Below, in pieces: positions 62,945 to 64,000 of a stretch of DNA of 64,000 bases. Origin of the DNA: Luzula sylvatica (lineage: Eukaryota; Streptophyta; Magnoliopsida; Poales; Juncaceae); the NCBI GenBank assembly GCA_946800325.1, contig OX326958.1:70057264-70121263 (forward strand), in the 5' to 3' direction. Position 1 is the first letter of the stretch. The number at the start of each line of letters is the position of its first letter. The notes beneath the pieces are model-generated. The model was not told where the DNA came from and searched no databases. It saw only the letters and a program-made list of their open reading frames with translations. The position numbers and the translations under genes were made by a program.

Positions 62945-64000
62945 TGATAAGACATTAATTATACACATTTTATGCCCTATACATAAGTGATATTGCACCA
63001 TAATATGCATTAATTGTCTCCTTTATATATATAATAATCACAATTTGAATGTTGATACTACTAATTAAATGAATATGTGATTTTAGGTGCAATTTGGATA
63101 AAGCATAACATGAAGATCAAAAGGAAATGAAGAGATGGCCAAGATTCGGATTGTTGACCACTGCTTTGTATTTCGGCCATAACTTTAGTTATGGGCCTTA
63201 GATTAATTCATGCAGTAGCTTGTTGGAAAGAAGACACAAAGGCCCAACTTTCAATTATTTTCACCAGAGTCCAATTCGGACCAGAAGAAGGATCAAATCG
63301 AGCATCTTCCAGGGTCTTCTATCATGCAATGGGCATGCCTCTCACACCTTAGGCATGTGTACTTCACAAGGACTTCACACACTCTTCATGACCACTTTTT
63401 GGGTTATATAACCAGGTGCAAGGGCACCTTCTCTCTTGTTCCCCTTTTTACCTAGCAATTCTCCATCATTTTTTAGTTTAGAAGTTTAGTTATCATGTTT
63501 CTAGCGTAAGCCTCTTTAAGGCATAGTTAGTGTTTGTGTTGTTGTGTTGTAGCTTTTGAGACTTTTTATAATGAGTTATATTTGATTGTTGTTATTCTTT
63601 TCGTATTTTGAACTTATTATTGTCATGCTCAGTGATTCTAGTAAGTTTAATTAGGCCAATTTCTATGCTCAATAGCAATTTACAAGGGCCAAAAATCTTA
63701 AATGGTTGCTTTGCTGAATAGCTTCCATTAAGGGTTTGAATAATTTCTAGTGCAAATTTCTTTTTAACGGACTCAATAATCTCTGAACAAGCTCATTGTT
63801 TGGTAGGTTGTGATTTGTCTAAGTAGCCATTGATTTCTTTATTTTTGGTTATGATATTCAAATAGGTTAGTGTTTTGATTTACGAGCTGATCTAAATTGA
63901 AACTCTTTCTTTTCGTTTAAGTTATTTATCGGTTAGAGCTCATCTATCAACCAACCAACGAAACTGTGCCTTATCTCTGAACAAACTCTTTCTTTTCATT
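62945..64000 (+). repeat. 3' LTR, truncated by the window end
   Basis: Positions 62,945-63,946 match the 5' LTR (54,409-55,410) with a single difference, T at 63,154. After 63,946 the match is no longer collinear. The TATA copy is at 63,404-63,411. The 63-codon frame at 63,220-63,411 is the same U3 by-product as in the 5' LTR. The expected end (about 64,348 if full length) and the right target duplication lie outside the window. Confidence 0.94.
63947..64000 (+). other. Scrambled LTR fragments joined at microhomologies
   Basis: Reading from 63,941, the sequence follows the 5' LTR at 55,405-55,410, jumps forward to 55,549-55,564 (sharing CTA), back to 55,478-55,498 (sharing ACGAA), further back to 55,243-55,254 (sharing ATCTCT), then to 55,364-55,378 (sharing AA). 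The final ATT again leaves that path. Each piece is an exact LTR fragment 12-21 bp long. This could be template switching or microhomology repair, or an error in consensus or assembly. Confidence 0.75.

Larger units (their letters stand above)
54409..64000 (+). mobile_element. Athila-type Ty3/gypsy LTR retrotransposon, nearly complete
   Basis: The order is LTR, primer binding site, gag-pol, spacer, polypurine tract, LTR. Integrase lies after RNase H, which defines Ty3/gypsy. There is no chromodomain, and the tRNA-Asp-type primer site, DLGA protease and FMDD reverse transcriptase fit the Athila branch of plant elements. The element sits inside an A monomer after CACATTGTAAC; if the target duplication is 5 bp it should be GTAAC (54,404-54,408). 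The window ends inside the 3' LTR, so the right flank is not seen; a full copy would be about 9.9 kb. All parts needed for movement look intact except an env-like gene, which this copy lacks. Confidence 0.95.

Overview
The window is plant nuclear DNA with two parts. Positions 1 to about 54,408 are one uninterrupted tandem satellite array, all in the same orientation. Positions 54,409-64,000 are a nearly complete, very young Ty3/gypsy LTR retrotransposon of the Athila type, inserted in sense orientation into one satellite monomer. A plant host, probably a eudicot, is inferred from the Athila-type polyprotein and the tRNA-Asp-type primer binding site. No species can be named from the sequence. 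A megabase-type satellite block carrying a fresh Athila insertion is the architecture known from plant centromeres and pericentromeres, for example Arabidopsis, so a centromeric location is likely but not proven here.

Satellite. The basic unit is a 364-bp dimer of two diverged 182-bp monomers, A (example 11-192) and B (example 193-374). By eye they differ at about 22 of 182 positions, roughly 88% identity. About 149 dimers are present. Two sequence subfamilies meet at a 106-bp deleted monomer (39,334-39,439): subfamily 1 upstream, subfamily 2 downstream. On top of the 364-bp period there are higher-order repeats (HORs) at exact multiples of 364 bp: 728, 1,092, 1,456, 2,184 and 2,548 bp. Four full-length hybrid monomers (three A5'-B3', one B5'-A3') look like products of out-of-register recombination between A and B. 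I see no gene in the array. Its short open frames appear only where a stop codon has mutated in one HOR variant.

Retrotransposon. The 5' LTR (54,409-55,812) has 6-bp terminal inverted repeats (TGATAA/TTATCA). It is followed by a tRNA-Asp-type primer binding site, a leader with short repeats, and one intact 1,798-codon gag-pol frame (gag with a CCHC knuckle, protease, reverse transcriptase, RNase H, integrase with a GPF module). A 1.5-kb non-coding spacer with long A-tracts follows where many Athila elements carry an env-like frame, then a polypurine tract and the 3' LTR. The two LTRs differ at one base over the first 1,002 bp, so insertion is recent. The last ~54 bp of the window are scrambled: short 5'-LTR pieces joined out of order at microhomologies, either a real rearrangement or an assembly artefact.

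There is only one protein-coding gene, the retrotransposon polyprotein. I recognise no tRNA, rRNA, CRISPR array or host gene.
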